64,000 nt of DNA from Flavobacteriaceae bacterium (GTDB lineage Bacteria > Bacteroidota > Bacteroidia > Flavobacteriales > Flavobacteriaceae). The number at the start of each line of letters is the position of its first letter. Within the stretch, counting starts at the first letter, position 1. The notes beneath the pieces are model-generated. The model worked only from the letters and a program-made list of their open reading frames with translations. It did no database searches and was not told the DNA's origin. The position numbers were made by a program, and so were the translations under genes. The stretch is from NCBI GenBank assembly GCA_031277535.1, contig JAITMD010000003.1:230158-294157 (forward strand), written 5' to 3'. Below are positions 18,960-28,635 of the stretch, piece after piece.

Positions 18960-19006
18960 TAACAAGTAAAGAATAGAAATACGATTTACTTAATACAATA
19001 CAAGCC

Positions 19007-19045
19007 TTGGGGCTTAAACAAAAACAACAAACCCCAATTTTTTTT
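19007..19045 (+). terminator. Terminator of the surface-protein module
   Basis: TTGGGG (19007-19012) pairs with CCCCAA (19032-19037), followed by eight T. A smaller competing hairpin, AAGCC 19002-19006 with GGCTT 19011-19015, overlaps it. Confidence 0.6.
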
Positions 19046-19089
19046 CGACCGATCCTGCTGTAGGATGTTAAACTAACAGTATTAGCTGA

Positions 19090-19116
19090 GACCTCCCAAA
19101 AGGGAGGTCTTTTTTG
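19090..19116 (+). terminator. Rho-independent terminator
   Basis: GACCTCCC (19090-19097) and GGGAGGTC (19102-19109) form a perfect 8-bp stem with an AAAA loop, followed by a T run. It backs up the terminator at 19007. Confidence 0.9.
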
Positions 19117-19166
19117 TATAAATGAGTTGTAAAAGGGGATATCAGTATTGAAAAGGTATAGGTGTT

Positions 19167-19196
19167 TTTGAAGGGAATGATATAATTATAGCTTTG
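19167..19196 (+). promoter_or_regulatory. Bacteroidota housekeeping promoter for lpdA
   Basis: TTTG at 19167-19170, an 18-nt spacer, then TAGCTTTG at 19189-19196, an exact TAnnTTTG. It would give a leader of about 130 nt. The rest of the interval up to 19334 shows no gene. Confidence 0.6.
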
Positions 19197-19334
19197 CCAT
19201 AATAATAAATGATTGAATGATAAATTAATAAAATGAAAAATAAATACTTGTAAATCAACTTTTCATTACGAAAGTTTCAAGAACAGAAATAATTCAGTAT
19301 TTTCGTGGCTGAATATATATAGAAATACATACAT

Positions 19335-20726
19335 ATGAAATTCGATATTATTGTTTTAGGAAGTGGCCCTGGAGGGTACGTAACTGCTATTAGAGCATCT
19401 CAATTAGGTTTTAAAGTTGCAGTTGTTGAGAAAGAAAATTTAGGAGGAATCTGCTTAAACTGGGGATGTATCCCAACAAAAGCCCTTTTAAAATCAGCAC
19501 AAGTATTTGAATACCTTAAACATGCTTTAGACTATGGTCTGACAGTTAATGGTGAAGTAGACAAAGATTTCAATGCTGTAGTAGCAAGATCTCGTGGTGT
19601 TGCAGAAGGAATGAGCAAAGGAGTTCAGTTCTTAATGAAAAAGAACAAAATCGAAGTAATCGATGGATTTGGAAAAGTAAAGGCTGGTAAAAAAGTTGAT
19701 GTTACTGACAAAGATGGTAAAGTAACTGAAATTTCAGCAGATCATATTATTATTGCAACTGGTGCTCGTTCAAGAGAATTACCTAATTTACCACAAGATG
19801 GTAAAAAAGTAATAGGGTACCGTCAAGCAATGACTTTACCACAACAACCAAAGAAAATGATTGTTGTTGGTTCTGGAGCTATTGGAGTTGAGTTCGCTTA
19901 TTTCTACAATGCAATGGGAACAGAAGTTACTATTGTTGAGTTTATGCCAAATATTGTACCAGTAGAAGATGAGGATATCTCAAAACAATTTGAGCGTTCT
20001 TTGAAAAAAGCGGGTATCAAAATTATGACAAACTCTTCTGTAGAAAGAGTTGATACTGCTGGAGAAGGAGTAAAAGCTTTTGTGAAAACAGCTAAAGGAG
20101 AGGAAGTATTAGAAGCTGATGTAATTCTTTCTGCTGTTGGAATTAAATCTAATATCGAAAACATTGGATTAGAAGAGGTAGGTATTGCTACTGATAGAGA
20201 TAAAATCTTAGTGAATGATTTCTACCAAACTAACATTCCAGGATACTACGCTATTGGAGATGTTGTACCTGGACAAGCATTAGCTCACGTAGCTTCTGCT
20301 GAAGGTATTTTGTGTGTAGAGAAAATTGCAGGACATCATGTAGAGCCATTAGATTACGGAAATATCCCAGGATGTACTTATGCTACTCCAGAGATTGCTT
20401 CTGTAGGTATGACTGAGAAAAAAGCTATTGAAGCTGGATACGAAATCAAAGTAGGTAAATTCCCATTCTCTGCTTCAGGAAAAGCAAAAGCAGCTGGTAC
20501 ACCAGACGGTTTTGTAAAAGTTATTTTTGATGCTAAATATGGTGAGTGGTTAGGATGTCATATGATTGGAGCTGGTGTTACAGATATGATTGCTGAGGCA
20601 GTTGTAGCACGTAAATTAGAAACAACAGGATATGAAATCTTAAAAGCAGTACATCCACACCCTACTATGAGTGAGGCTGTAATGGAAGCTGTAGCTGATG
20701 CTTACGGTGAAGTAATCCACTTATAA
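19335..20726 (+). CDS. lpdA: Dihydrolipoyl dehydrogenase (E3)
   Basis: 463 residues, full length. FAD-binding GSGPGGY at the N-terminus; redox pair Cys40/Cys45 in GGICLNWGCIPTKALL; NAD-binding GSGAIGVEFAYF near residue 180; and the C-terminal active-site HPHPTMSEAV. It reoxidises dihydrolipoyl groups of the 2-oxoacid dehydrogenase complexes and the glycine cleavage system. It stands alone, without E1 or E2 genes next to it, and ends in a strong terminator. Confidence 0.97.
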   Translation: MKFDIIVLGSGPGGYVTAIRASQLGFKVAVVEKENLGGICLNWGCIPTKALLKSAQVFEYLKHALDYGLTVNGEVDKDFNAVVARSRGVAEGMSKGVQFLMKKNKIEVIDGFGKVKAGKKVDVTDKDGKVTEISADHIIIATGARSRELPNLPQDGKKVIGYRQAMTLPQQPKKMIVVGSGAIGVEFAYFYNAMGTEVTIVEFMPNIVPVEDEDISKQFERSLKKAGIKIMTNSSVERVDTAGEGVKAFVKTAKGEEVLEADVILSAVGIKSNIENIGLEEVGIATDRDKILVNDFYQTNIPGYYAIGDVVPGQALAHVASAEGILCVEKIAGHHVEPLDYGNIPGCTYATPEIASVGMTEKKAIEAGYEIKVGKFPFSASGKAKAAGTPDGFVKVIFDAKYGEWLGCHMIGAGVTDMIAEAVVARKLETTGYEILKAVHPHPTMSEAVMEAVADAYGEVIHL

Positions 20727-20760
20727 AAAAGTATATTTTTTAAAAGAGTAAGATACAAAA

Positions 20761-20790
20761 GAGGCTACCTATTGGTAGCCTCTTTTTTTT
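20761..20790. terminator. Bidirectional terminator between convergent genes
   Basis: GAGGCTACC (20761-20769) and GGTAGCCTC (20774-20782), then eight T; A-rich on the other side. It serves lpdA and the minus-strand membrane-protein gene. Confidence 0.9.
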
Positions 20791-20820
20791 GAATAATAAA
20801 AATATAGTAAACTAAAAATC

Positions 20821-21141
20821 TCAGAAAAGTGTAAGTATGGAATCCCAAAAGAACATGGTTAATAGTGTAAATGTAGAAACAATAAAGAAAGGAATAGTTA
20901 CTTTCGGAGATAGTTGCTTTTTATAATATACTATTCCCCATAATAGTGGCATAAGTATTATTGATAATACAATAGGAATCCACGAAAGTTCGTATAAAGC
21001 ACTTATAAAAGGATTTTGATACACACCATGTGGCATTAATTGATCATATATCCTTAAAAAGAAAAATAAAAGGACAATCCCTATGCTACCAATTATTAAA
21101 AATCGTAGCGCTATTATATGGTTATTGTTTTGTACTGTCAT
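20821..21141 (-). CDS. Small membrane protein of unknown function
   Basis: 106 residues with three hydrophobic helices (about residues 12-30, 50-70 and 82-104) and short charged loops. No family is recognised. On the minus strand an exact -7-type box (CAAAAATA on the plus strand, 21184-21191) lies about 45 nt before the start, which supports a real gene. Confidence 0.65.
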   Translation of the reverse strand: MTVQNNNHIIALRFLIIGSIGIVLLFFFLRIYDQLMPHGVYQNPFISALYELSWIPIVLSIILMPLLWGIVYYKKQLSPKVTIPFFIVSTFTLLTMFFWDSILTLF

Positions 21142-21331
21142 AAACTCGTTTTTTGTAGATAATTAAAAATAAGCAATTTATTTCAAAAATAGGTATTGTA
21201 ATGAATTATTACGACATTCAAGAATGTAATAAATTGTTTTGCGTTGTATCAATTCTATTTTATATCTAAAAGTATAACGCAAATAAGTGAAAAGAAGTAT
21301 GTGTAGTTTAGAGATTAAGCGTTAGTTTCTG

Positions 21332-21339
21332 TAAATTTG
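21332..21339 (+). promoter_or_regulatory. Promoter -7 box (TAAATTTG)
   Basis: Exact TAnnTTTG match 20 nt before the start codon of the gene at 21360. The -33 region is weak (GTTTAG). Confidence 0.45.
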
Positions 21340-21359
21340 CAGTAAATACAATAGATGAT

Positions 21360-21689
21360 ATGGATATAAAAATGTTGATTCATCATAATTTAGATGAGCT
21401 GATGTACCTTGCAGATCAAAAGGGAATATTAAATACAGATCTTGTAGTACAAATAGGTGCTTATGTTGGTGCTGCAGTATTACGAGGTCGTTATGCGGAT
21501 CAAAAAACGGTAACAGAATCTGAAGTAAATGGAGTGTTTGGAATTATAGGAGACTTTTGCAAACAAGCTTTTGGTCGTAGTTACACAAAAGTTCATTTTA
21601 AAAAAATGACAACATTAGCTTTAGAACTTATACAAGAGACAAGTTTTGATAGTGATGTAGAAGAATTTATTGCAGGTTTGAGAAAGTAA
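21360..21689 (+). CDS. Conserved-looking small helical protein, function unknown
   Basis: 109 residues, soluble, mostly helical, with a central GAYVGAAVLRGRYADQ segment. No signal peptide, metal site or DNA-binding motif was recognised. It is monocistronic, with a promoter-like box just upstream. Confidence 0.65.
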   Translation: MDIKMLIHHNLDELMYLADQKGILNTDLVVQIGAYVGAAVLRGRYADQKTVTESEVNGVFGIIGDFCKQAFGRSYTKVHFKKMTTLALELIQETSFDSDVEEFIAGLRK

Positions 21690-21906
21690 TCAAACACTAT
21701 TTTATTGTACTATTAATAAATAGAATGGAGTTGTCTATAGTGATAGCTCTTTTTTTATGCTTAAATTTAAGGTTAAAACTACCGTATTGCAATTGTAACT
21801 TTTATTGGTGATAATTATAACAGTGAAGTAGATTAGTAACGTATTTTATTATTTGTTTCCTTCGATATTTTTTATAAATTGCTTATAACCAATAAATAAG
21901 TAGATT

Positions 21907-23559
21907 ATGAATATTAAAACAATAGAAGGAGCAAAGAATGCACATAATTATCAATTATTAATAAAAGATCTTTTAGAGAATTCTTTACGTGTTAATCCTC
22001 AACATCAAATTGTCTATAAAGACTTGGTACGTATGGATTATTACGAGTTTTATAAAAGAGTAAAACAATTGTGTCATGTATATACTTCATTAGGGGTAGA
22101 TGGAGGAAAGGTTATTGGAGTAATTGATTATGATAGTCACCGCTTTTTAATGAATTATTTTGCCGTTCCTATTACAGGTAATGTTCTACATACTATTAAT
22201 TGGCGTTTAGCACCAGAACAGATATTATATACAATTAATCATGCAGAAGATGAAATATTAGTTGTCCATGCAGATTTTTTACCTCTTGTAGAAAGTTTTA
22301 TTGATCGATTAGAAACAGTAAAACAGATTATAGTAATTGCAGAAGAAGGAACTGCTGTTCAAACAACATTAAAGTATGTTGGTGAATTTGATGCATTGGT
22401 AACTGAGGCAACTGATACATACAACTTTCCTGAGTTTAGTGAAGAGGCAATCGCAACAATGTTTTATACTACGGGAACAACAGGACACCCTAAAGCAGTA
22501 TATTTCTCACACCGCCAATTGGTATTGCATACTATGGTAGAGATGAGTGTGCTTTCTACTATGAATGAAGCTTTTAAAATTACATCTTCAGATGTGTACT
22601 TACCTTTAACGCCTATGTTTCATGTTCATGCATGGGGATTACCTTATTTAGCAACAGCTTTAAGTTTGAAACAAGTGTATGTTGGTCGTTTTGAACCTCA
22701 AAGTTTCTTGAAAATTTTTGTCAAAGAGCAACCAACTATCTCACATTGTGTACCAACAATTTTAAATATGCTATTGGTTAGTCCTGAGGCAACAACTATC
22801 GATTTTTCAAAATGGAGTGTTTTAATTGGAGGCTCAGGTTTGAGTAAGCCTTTAGCTGAACGCGCATTAGATAGAGGAATTTCAGTTGTATCAGGTTATG
22901 GGATGTCTGAAACATGTCCTTTATTGACTTCTTCATATTTGTCATTGTTAACCATCGATAAGGAAAGAGATGCTCAAGTAGAAATACGTACTATGACAGG
23001 TAGAGCAGCTTTATTAGTAGATTTGAAAATTATAGATGAAGAAGGTAATGAAGTGCCTAAAGATGGAAAGACATTAGGTGAGATTGTTGTTCGAGCTCCT
23101 TATTTGACAAAAGGATATTATAAAGAACCTGATAAGAGTGAGTTTTTGTGGGAAGGAGGATATATGCATACGGGGGATGTAGCTTGGATTAATGAAGATA
23201 ATAATATAAAAATAGTTGATCGTTTTAAAGACGTCATTAAAACAGGAGGAGAATGGACTTCTTCTTTACTGTTAGAAGATTTAATAGGAACTTATAAAGG
23301 AATTGGAGATGTTGCAGTTGTAGGCGTACCTGATGAGAGATGGAGTGAAAGACCGTTAGCCCTGGTTGTTTTAAGAGATGAGGGAAGCGCTACTGAAAAT
23401 CAAATTAAAGAACACTTACAACAATATATAGATAGTGCTGTAATTAATAAATGGGCTATACCTGATCGCATTATTTTTGTAAAAGATATTCCTAAAACAA
23501 GTGTAGGGAAGATTAATAAGAAATTGATACGCGAATTGTTTGTTGAAAATGCGCTTTAG
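21907..23559 (+). CDS. Fatty-acid--CoA ligase (AMP-forming)
   Basis: 550 residues, ANL superfamily. The P-loop FYTTGTTGHPKAV lies near residues 187-199; YGMSETCP (A5) and YMHTGDVAW (A7) follow; DRFKDVIKTGGEW is the hinge; and the C-terminal lysine region reads KTSVGKINKK. Overall it resembles medium- to long-chain acyl-CoA synthetases of the AlkK type, which activate fatty acids through acyl-AMP. No thioester-pathway genes adjoin it, so the chain length is not settled. Confidence 0.88.
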   Translation: MNIKTIEGAKNAHNYQLLIKDLLENSLRVNPQHQIVYKDLVRMDYYEFYKRVKQLCHVYTSLGVDGGKVIGVIDYDSHRFLMNYFAVPITGNVLHTINWRLAPEQILYTINHAEDEILVVHADFLPLVESFIDRLETVKQIIVIAEEGTAVQTTLKYVGEFDALVTEATDTYNFPEFSEEAIATMFYTTGTTGHPKAVYFSHRQLVLHTMVEMSVLSTMNEAFKITSSDVYLPLTPMFHVHAWGLPYLATALSLKQVYVGRFEPQSFLKIFVKEQPTISHCVPTILNMLLVSPEATTIDFSKWSVLIGGSGLSKPLAERALDRGISVVSGYGMSETCPLLTSSYLSLLTIDKERDAQVEIRTMTGRAALLVDLKIIDEEGNEVPKDGKTLGEIVVRAPYLTKGYYKEPDKSEFLWEGGYMHTGDVAWINEDNNIKIVDRFKDVIKTGGEWTSSLLLEDLIGTYKGIGDVAVVGVPDERWSERPLALVVLRDEGSATENQIKEHLQQYIDSAVINKWAIPDRIIFVKDIPKTSVGKINKKLIRELFVENAL

Positions 23560-23568
23560 TGAGATTTG

Positions 23569-23587
23569 CCTAAATAACATATTTAGG
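23569..23587 (+). promoter_or_regulatory. Palindrome between acyl-CoA ligase and S9 peptidase genes
   Basis: CCTAAAT (23569-23575) and ATTTAGG (23581-23587) form a 7-bp dyad in the 63-nt gap, just ahead of a TATATTTC sequence that approximates the -7 box. It could be an operator or a weak transcript end. Confidence 0.3.
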
Positions 23588-23622
23588 GTATATTTCGCTA
23601 CTCAAAAAACAAACTAATTAAA

Positions 23623-26562
23623 ATGAAATTAAAACAAACTAATTCCCTGAAGTCAAATGCAAGCTCTTTGATTAAAAAGTTTGGATTTGGCTTTTTAGTT
23701 TTAAGTGCTTTATCTGCACAAGCACAGAAAAAAGTATTAGATCATAGTGTATATGACAATTGGCAAACAATAGGTACAAAAGCATTTACACCTAATGGTC
23801 AGTGGTTAATGTATCAAGTAAATCCACAAGAAGGAGATAAAAAACTGTTTATTACTCGTACGGATAAAAGTAAACAGTTGGAGGTAAATAGAGGAGAGAA
23901 TCCTGTGTTTACTGGAACATCTGCATTTGCTGTTTTTTCTATTCGTCCAACTTTTGCTGATTTGAAAGCAGTAAAAGTAAAAAAGAAAAAAGAAGATGAA
24001 ATTGCAAAAGATTCTTTAGGCATTTATAACTTAAAGACAGGTAGCTTAGTAAAAAAAGCAAATATAAAATCGTTTAAAGTACCAGAAAAACAAGGTGATT
24101 ATTTGGCGTATTTATTAGAGGCTCCAAAAGACACGACAAAAACAAAAGATAAGAAGCCAGCAAAGAAAGCTGCAAAAGACGCTCCTCTTGATTTAGTATT
24201 AGAAAATCTGGTTAGTGGAGAACAGTTGTCTTTTAAAAATGTAACAGATTATTATTTTGATAAGCAAGGACAATATTTAGTATTTGTAACTAAAGATCCT
24301 AATGCAAAGAAAAAAGAAGATAAAAAAGAGGAGGACAAAGAAGAAAAAACGGATGTTCAAATAAAAGATACTGTAGGTATAACAGATAAAAAGATAGCAG
24401 AAGAGGTAAAGCAAGCTTTTGGAGTATTTGTTGTAGACTTGAAAACAAAAGCTGTAAAGACACTTTTTGAAGGAAAAGGTAAATATACACAGTTCAACTT
24501 TGATGATAAGGGAAAACAATTGGTCTTTATTGGAAATGAAGATGAAGAGAAAACACTGGTAAAAACATATACAGTTTATTATTCTGATTTAGTTAAGTCA
24601 GCACATATTTTAGCAAATAAGAATATAAAAGGCTTACCAACACAATGGGATATTTCAGAAAATTATAAGCCACAATTTAGTAAAAATGGTAAACGTTTGT
24701 ATTTAGGAATTGCTCCTATTGCTGTAGCAAAAGATACAACGCTTATTGCTGACGATCATGCGATAGTAGATATTTGGCATTATAATGAAGATTATATTCA
24801 GCCACAACAATTAGTGAATTTAGAGAAGGAGTTAAAACGTTCATATTTAGCTACAATAGATATGAAAAAACCACTGCGTTTGGTTGCTTTAGCTGATACA
24901 AAAATTAATAGTTCTGAATTAGTGGATGAGGGGGATGCTACTATTGTTTTTAATACGTCAGATTTTGGACGTAGAGTAGAAAAACAGTGGGACATTTCTG
25001 GTGTAGATACTTATTATACTGTGGATGTTAATACAGGAAAACAAACAGAAGTTGTTGCTAATTTACCAGGTTCAGCACGTATTTCTCCTAAAGGAAACTT
25101 TGTGGTGTATTATAATAGCGAAGAGAAAAATTGGTATGCTTATAATGTGAAAACAAAAGAGATAAAACAACTGAATAAGAATATATCAGTGAGTTTTGCT
25201 GATGAAGAATTTGATATGCCTGATTATGCAGGTGCCTATGGAATTCAAGGCTGGACTACAAATGATGAGTCTGTTCTAATTCGTGATCGTTTTGATATTT
25301 GGGAGTTTGCTTTAGGGGCAAATAAAGTACCGCGAATGATTACAAATGGTTATGGTCGTAAAAACAAGATTACTTTTGACTTGTTAAATTTAGACAAAGA
25401 CAAAAAATCATTTACTCGTTCAGAAGAAGTAGTATTAGCAGCGTTTAATGAAACAACAAAAGATGCAGGATATTATACAACTTCTATTCAGTCAGGACAT
25501 GAACCGATAGTACAAGTTATGGATGCTTATAGTGGATATTCTTCTTTGTTTAAGGCAAAAGATGCGGCTATCTACGGTTATATTAAAGGATCATTTCAAG
25601 AGTCAAATAATCTATATATAACAACTAATTTTAAAGACAGTGAAAAGATTACTCATACCAATCTTCAGCAAACTGATTACAACTGGGGAACTTCGGAATT
25701 AGTACATTGGACAACTCCAAAAGGATATAAAGCTACAGGTGTTTTATACAAACCTGAAAACTTTGATGCAACAAAAAAATATCCAATGATTGCTTATTTC
25801 TATGAAAAGGTATCAGATAATTTGAATAGATATGAATCTCCAGCACCTACACCTTCTCGTTTAAATATTCCGTTCTTTGTAAGTAATGGATATTTAGTAT
25901 TTACTCCAGATATTAGTTATGTAGATGGACATCCAGGTAAGTCAGCAGAAGAGTTTATTAATTCAGGGGTTGTGCATTTAAAAGAAAATACTTGGGTAAA
26001 TGGGGATAAGATTGCTATTCAAGGACAAAGTTGGGGAGGTTATCAGGTAACTCATTTAATAACAGCAACAAACTTATATGCGGCAGCATGGGCTGGAGCG
26101 CCAGTTGCTAATATGACTTCAGCTTATGGAGGTATTCGTTGGCAAAGTGGAATGAGCCGTCAGTTCCAATATGAAAAAACACAAAGTAGAATCGGTCAAA
26201 CTTTATGGGAGGCGCAGGATTTGTACATTGAAAATTCACCTTTATTTAATATGCCAAAAGTAACAACACCTGTTGTTATTATGGCAAATGATAATGATGG
26301 AGCAGTGCCATGGTATCAAGGGATAGAGATGTTTATGGCTTTAAGACGTTTAGGTAAGCCAGCTTGGATGTTAAATTACAATGGAGATGAACATAACTTA
26401 ATGAAACGTCAAAACAGAAAAGATATTCAAATTCGTCAACAACAATTCTTTGACTATTATTTAAAAGATGGAAAAGCTCCTGTATGGATGACTAAAGGAG
26501 TTCCTGCAACAATGAAAGGAAAAGATTGGGGATTTGAATTAACAAATGACCAAGTAAAATAA
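23623..26562 (+). CDS. Exported S9 (prolyl oligopeptidase family) serine peptidase
   Basis: 979 residues with a signal peptide ending LSAQAQ. A long N-terminal propeller region carries a Lys/Glu-rich insertion (about residues 165-275), followed by a C-terminal alpha/beta-hydrolase. Catalytic residues are inferred as Ser803 in GQSWGGY, Asp892 in DNDGAVPW and His924 in GDEH. The family cleaves peptides, often after proline or of dipeptidyl type. The protein is larger than a typical DPP-IV and is probably periplasmic. A terminator follows. Confidence 0.92.
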   Translation: MKLKQTNSLKSNASSLIKKFGFGFLVLSALSAQAQKKVLDHSVYDNWQTIGTKAFTPNGQWLMYQVNPQEGDKKLFITRTDKSKQLEVNRGENPVFTGTSAFAVFSIRPTFADLKAVKVKKKKEDEIAKDSLGIYNLKTGSLVKKANIKSFKVPEKQGDYLAYLLEAPKDTTKTKDKKPAKKAAKDAPLDLVLENLVSGEQLSFKNVTDYYFDKQGQYLVFVTKDPNAKKKEDKKEEDKEEKTDVQIKDTVGITDKKIAEEVKQAFGVFVVDLKTKAVKTLFEGKGKYTQFNFDDKGKQLVFIGNEDEEKTLVKTYTVYYSDLVKSAHILANKNIKGLPTQWDISENYKPQFSKNGKRLYLGIAPIAVAKDTTLIADDHAIVDIWHYNEDYIQPQQLVNLEKELKRSYLATIDMKKPLRLVALADTKINSSELVDEGDATIVFNTSDFGRRVEKQWDISGVDTYYTVDVNTGKQTEVVANLPGSARISPKGNFVVYYNSEEKNWYAYNVKTKEIKQLNKNISVSFADEEFDMPDYAGAYGIQGWTTNDESVLIRDRFDIWEFALGANKVPRMITNGYGRKNKITFDLLNLDKDKKSFTRSEEVVLAAFNETTKDAGYYTTSIQSGHEPIVQVMDAYSGYSSLFKAKDAAIYGYIKGSFQESNNLYITTNFKDSEKITHTNLQQTDYNWGTSELVHWTTPKGYKATGVLYKPENFDATKKYPMIAYFYEKVSDNLNRYESPAPTPSRLNIPFFVSNGYLVFTPDISYVDGHPGKSAEEFINSGVVHLKENTWVNGDKIAIQGQSWGGYQVTHLITATNLYAAAWAGAPVANMTSAYGGIRWQSGMSRQFQYEKTQSRIGQTLWEAQDLYIENSPLFNMPKVTTPVVIMANDNDGAVPWYQGIEMFMALRRLGKPAWMLNYNGDEHNLMKRQNRKDIQIRQQQFFDYYLKDGKAPVWMTKGVPATMKGKDWGFELTNDQVK

Positions 26563-26594
26563 TGTTGATTTAAGAATCATAAGTGAATAAAAAA

Positions 26595-26626
26595 ACAAGG
26601 ACATCAAATGATGTCCTTGTTTTTTT
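26595..26626. terminator. Bidirectional terminator between convergent genes
   Basis: ACAAGGACATCA (26595-26606) is fully complementary to 26609-26620, flanked by A on the left and T on the right. It lies between the S9 peptidase and the minus-strand glycosyltransferase. Confidence 0.92.
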
Positions 26627-26643
26627 GTATAAATAGATTCAAG

Positions 26644-28056
26644 TTATTCTTTTTGAGGTAGATCACGTGTCAACCAACCGCTTTTATTAGCAGTAGCGAT
26701 GGCATATGGCGTAATCCAGAATAGAGAAAAGGTATAAAATAAACTATAAGGATATGCCCAAAAGGAGTCTATTATATTGTACTTTTTAGAATAAAAGAAT
26801 ACTTGAATACTTGAGAAAATAAAGATACCTACAATGGCAGAGGTAAGAAATAAAACAGGTTTAGTAATTACCATGTAAAACATCATTAATAATAATGGAT
26901 AAGCTAATAGTACTTTAAGCCATTGATTAATTAATAAAATTCGAGGACCTATTGTAGAGTCTTTTCTAAATTTAGTAAAAGCAAATTGACTCATTGCAAT
27001 ATTCTCTCTTACATTACTTCTTTCCCAACGAATAAACATTTTATACAGATTCTTGTAATGAACAGGTGTATTTGTCAATACATGCGAATTCTGTTGAAAT
27101 AAAACGTGATATCCTTGTTTTAAAATCATATTTGTCATTGCTCTGTCTTCTCCAATATCAGATGGATTTCCCATAAAAGTTTGATTGATCCATTCTTCTA
27201 AACAATTGAATACAGCTTCACGTCTATAACCTGCCAAAGCTCCTGGAGTACATAATACTGACCCTAAAACACTTTGTGCAGAGCGGATAAATTCAAAACT
27301 AAATACAAAACTAACATTAAGCATTTTTGGAATTATTCCTTCATTTGTATTTAAAACTCTTACATTTCCACCTACAGCACCACATTTTTCATCTGTAACA
27401 AAAGGAGTAACTAAGTTTCTTAAAGTATCAGGATAAACAATAGAATCACTATCTACTGTAACAAATACTTCTCCAGTACCTAAGTGAAAACCTCTATATA
27501 GAGCATGTCTTTTTCCTTTGTTTTGAGGTTGTTGATAGATGCTTACGCGATCTCCTAATTCTTGTTTTGCTTTTTGCATCCAATTCCAAGTATCATCTTT
27601 ACTACCATCATCAATAGAAATGATTTGTAGTTTGGAAGTTGGATAATTACTATTAGCTAAACTATGTAGTGTTTGCCACACCAATTTTCCTTCATTATAA
27701 GCAGGTACAATTACTGTACATGTAGGTAGTTCTTCATCTGAAACAGAAGGAATTGCCTTGTATCTAAAATATAAATAGGTAATAAACAATAAGAAAGCCA
27801 TATTGATTACCAATAAAGTAGTTGAGAAGTTCATTAGAAATACCCCCCAAGTTGTTTTTAATGCAGCAAATTGCAGTTTTTTAAAATAGGGTTGTAATTC
27901 ATATACTAAATATAAAGCGGCTATCATTAATAAAAATGTAGCAACTAATACAGTATAGTCTTTTGTATTTAGTTTCGTTTTTAATGAAGCCGATAAAACT
28001 GAACCTTTCAAACGCTTGGTTTGTTTTGCAGGTTGAATGTCGATGTTGTGGGACAT
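26644..28056 (-). CDS. Membrane-bound processive-type glycosyltransferase, family 2
   Basis: The start is set at 28056 (MSHNIDIQ) because the longer reading frame (to 28125) adds 23 unrelated residues; this gives 470 residues. Two N-terminal helices (about 38-60 and 75-98) precede a GT2 domain with IDDGSKDD, VTVDSDS (DxD), GEDRAMTN and RWERSN. The last motif corresponds to the Q/RxxRW signature of processive synthases of hyaluronan, chitin or poly-GlcNAc type. C-terminal helices follow. The polymer cannot be deduced, and no export or modification genes adjoin it. Confidence 0.88.
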   Translation of the reverse strand: MSHNIDIQPAKQTKRLKGSVLSASLKTKLNTKDYTVLVATFLLMIAALYLVYELQPYFKKLQFAALKTTWGVFLMNFSTTLLVINMAFLLFITYLYFRYKAIPSVSDEELPTCTVIVPAYNEGKLVWQTLHSLANSNYPTSKLQIISIDDGSKDDTWNWMQKAKQELGDRVSIYQQPQNKGKRHALYRGFHLGTGEVFVTVDSDSIVYPDTLRNLVTPFVTDEKCGAVGGNVRVLNTNEGIIPKMLNVSFVFSFEFIRSAQSVLGSVLCTPGALAGYRREAVFNCLEEWINQTFMGNPSDIGEDRAMTNMILKQGYHVLFQQNSHVLTNTPVHYKNLYKMFIRWERSNVRENIAMSQFAFTKFRKDSTIGPRILLINQWLKVLLAYPLLLMMFYMVITKPVLFLTSAIVGIFIFSSIQVFFYSKKYNIIDSFWAYPYSLFYTFSLFWITPYAIATANKSGWLTRDLPQKE

Positions 28057-28244
28057 GATACATGTAATTAAAATAAACTTCCTTTTATTGTAAGGTTGTT
28101 TAATTAAATTCAATTTACATGCCATATGGCTTAGAAGGTGTTTCTGGTGTTTTTTGTGGTTTTTTTAAGAAACAATATGTAGAATGATACTACACTATGT
28201 ATGATAAGTGAGGATAGAAATATGTGGAATTCGCATTTGGTGTA

Positions 28245-28526
28245 CTACAGATGTTCAGGAGCACCATAAGTGAAAGAGAGCTGAAGTTCATTGGCAAGTA
28301 AAAGTATTATGTCTTCCGTTGTTTGCATTTCTCCTTCAAACCAATTGCACCAAGCTAACTTTACTTCTTGTTTTTGTTTTGTATAGTGATAATAATCGTA
28401 ATCAATTCCTTTGTCAAACCCCCAATATTGCTTTTTTAATCTCCAATTAGTTTGTTTTAAATAGGTGATTATGCGATTCCAATCTGAGGTGCTGATATGA
28501 ATGGTTGTTTTTACTTCTAAGTTCAT
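28245..28526 (-). CDS. Small hypothetical protein
   Basis: 93 residues, aromatic-rich (DWNRIITYL, KQYWGFDKGIDYDYYHYT, CNWFEGEM), soluble, with no recognised domain. The start ATG at 28526 is the only reasonable one. The composition looks like a compact alpha/beta protein; it could be a small immunity- or antitoxin-like fold, but there is no direct evidence. Confidence 0.55.
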   Translation of the reverse strand: MNLEVKTTIHISTSDWNRIITYLKQTNWRLKKQYWGFDKGIDYDYYHYTKQKQEVKLAWCNWFEGEMQTTEDIILLLANELQLSFTYGAPEHL

Positions 28527-28598
28527 AAAAAGTGTAGGAAATCAAGTTTGTCAAAGATAAGTTTTTATAAGGAATACTAAGTATGGCAATTTTATAGT

Positions 28599-28606
28599 TA
28601 ACTTTG
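28599..28606 (+). promoter_or_regulatory. Promoter -7 box (TAACTTTG)
   Basis: Exact TAnnTTTG match 29 nt before the ATG at 28636. No clear -33 TTG is seen. Confidence 0.45.
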
Positions 28607-28635
28607 AAAGTTAGATTAGTAGAAAGAATAACTTA

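Noticed and set aside
19197..19334. Riboswitch in the lpdA leader
   Set aside because: No consistent long-range pairing or known riboswitch core could be found there.
24277..24519. Cys/Phe/Tyr-rich minus-strand frames in the S9 peptidase gene
   Set aside because: They mirror the Lys/Glu-rich insertion of the peptidase; the composition is explained by reading A-rich codons backwards.
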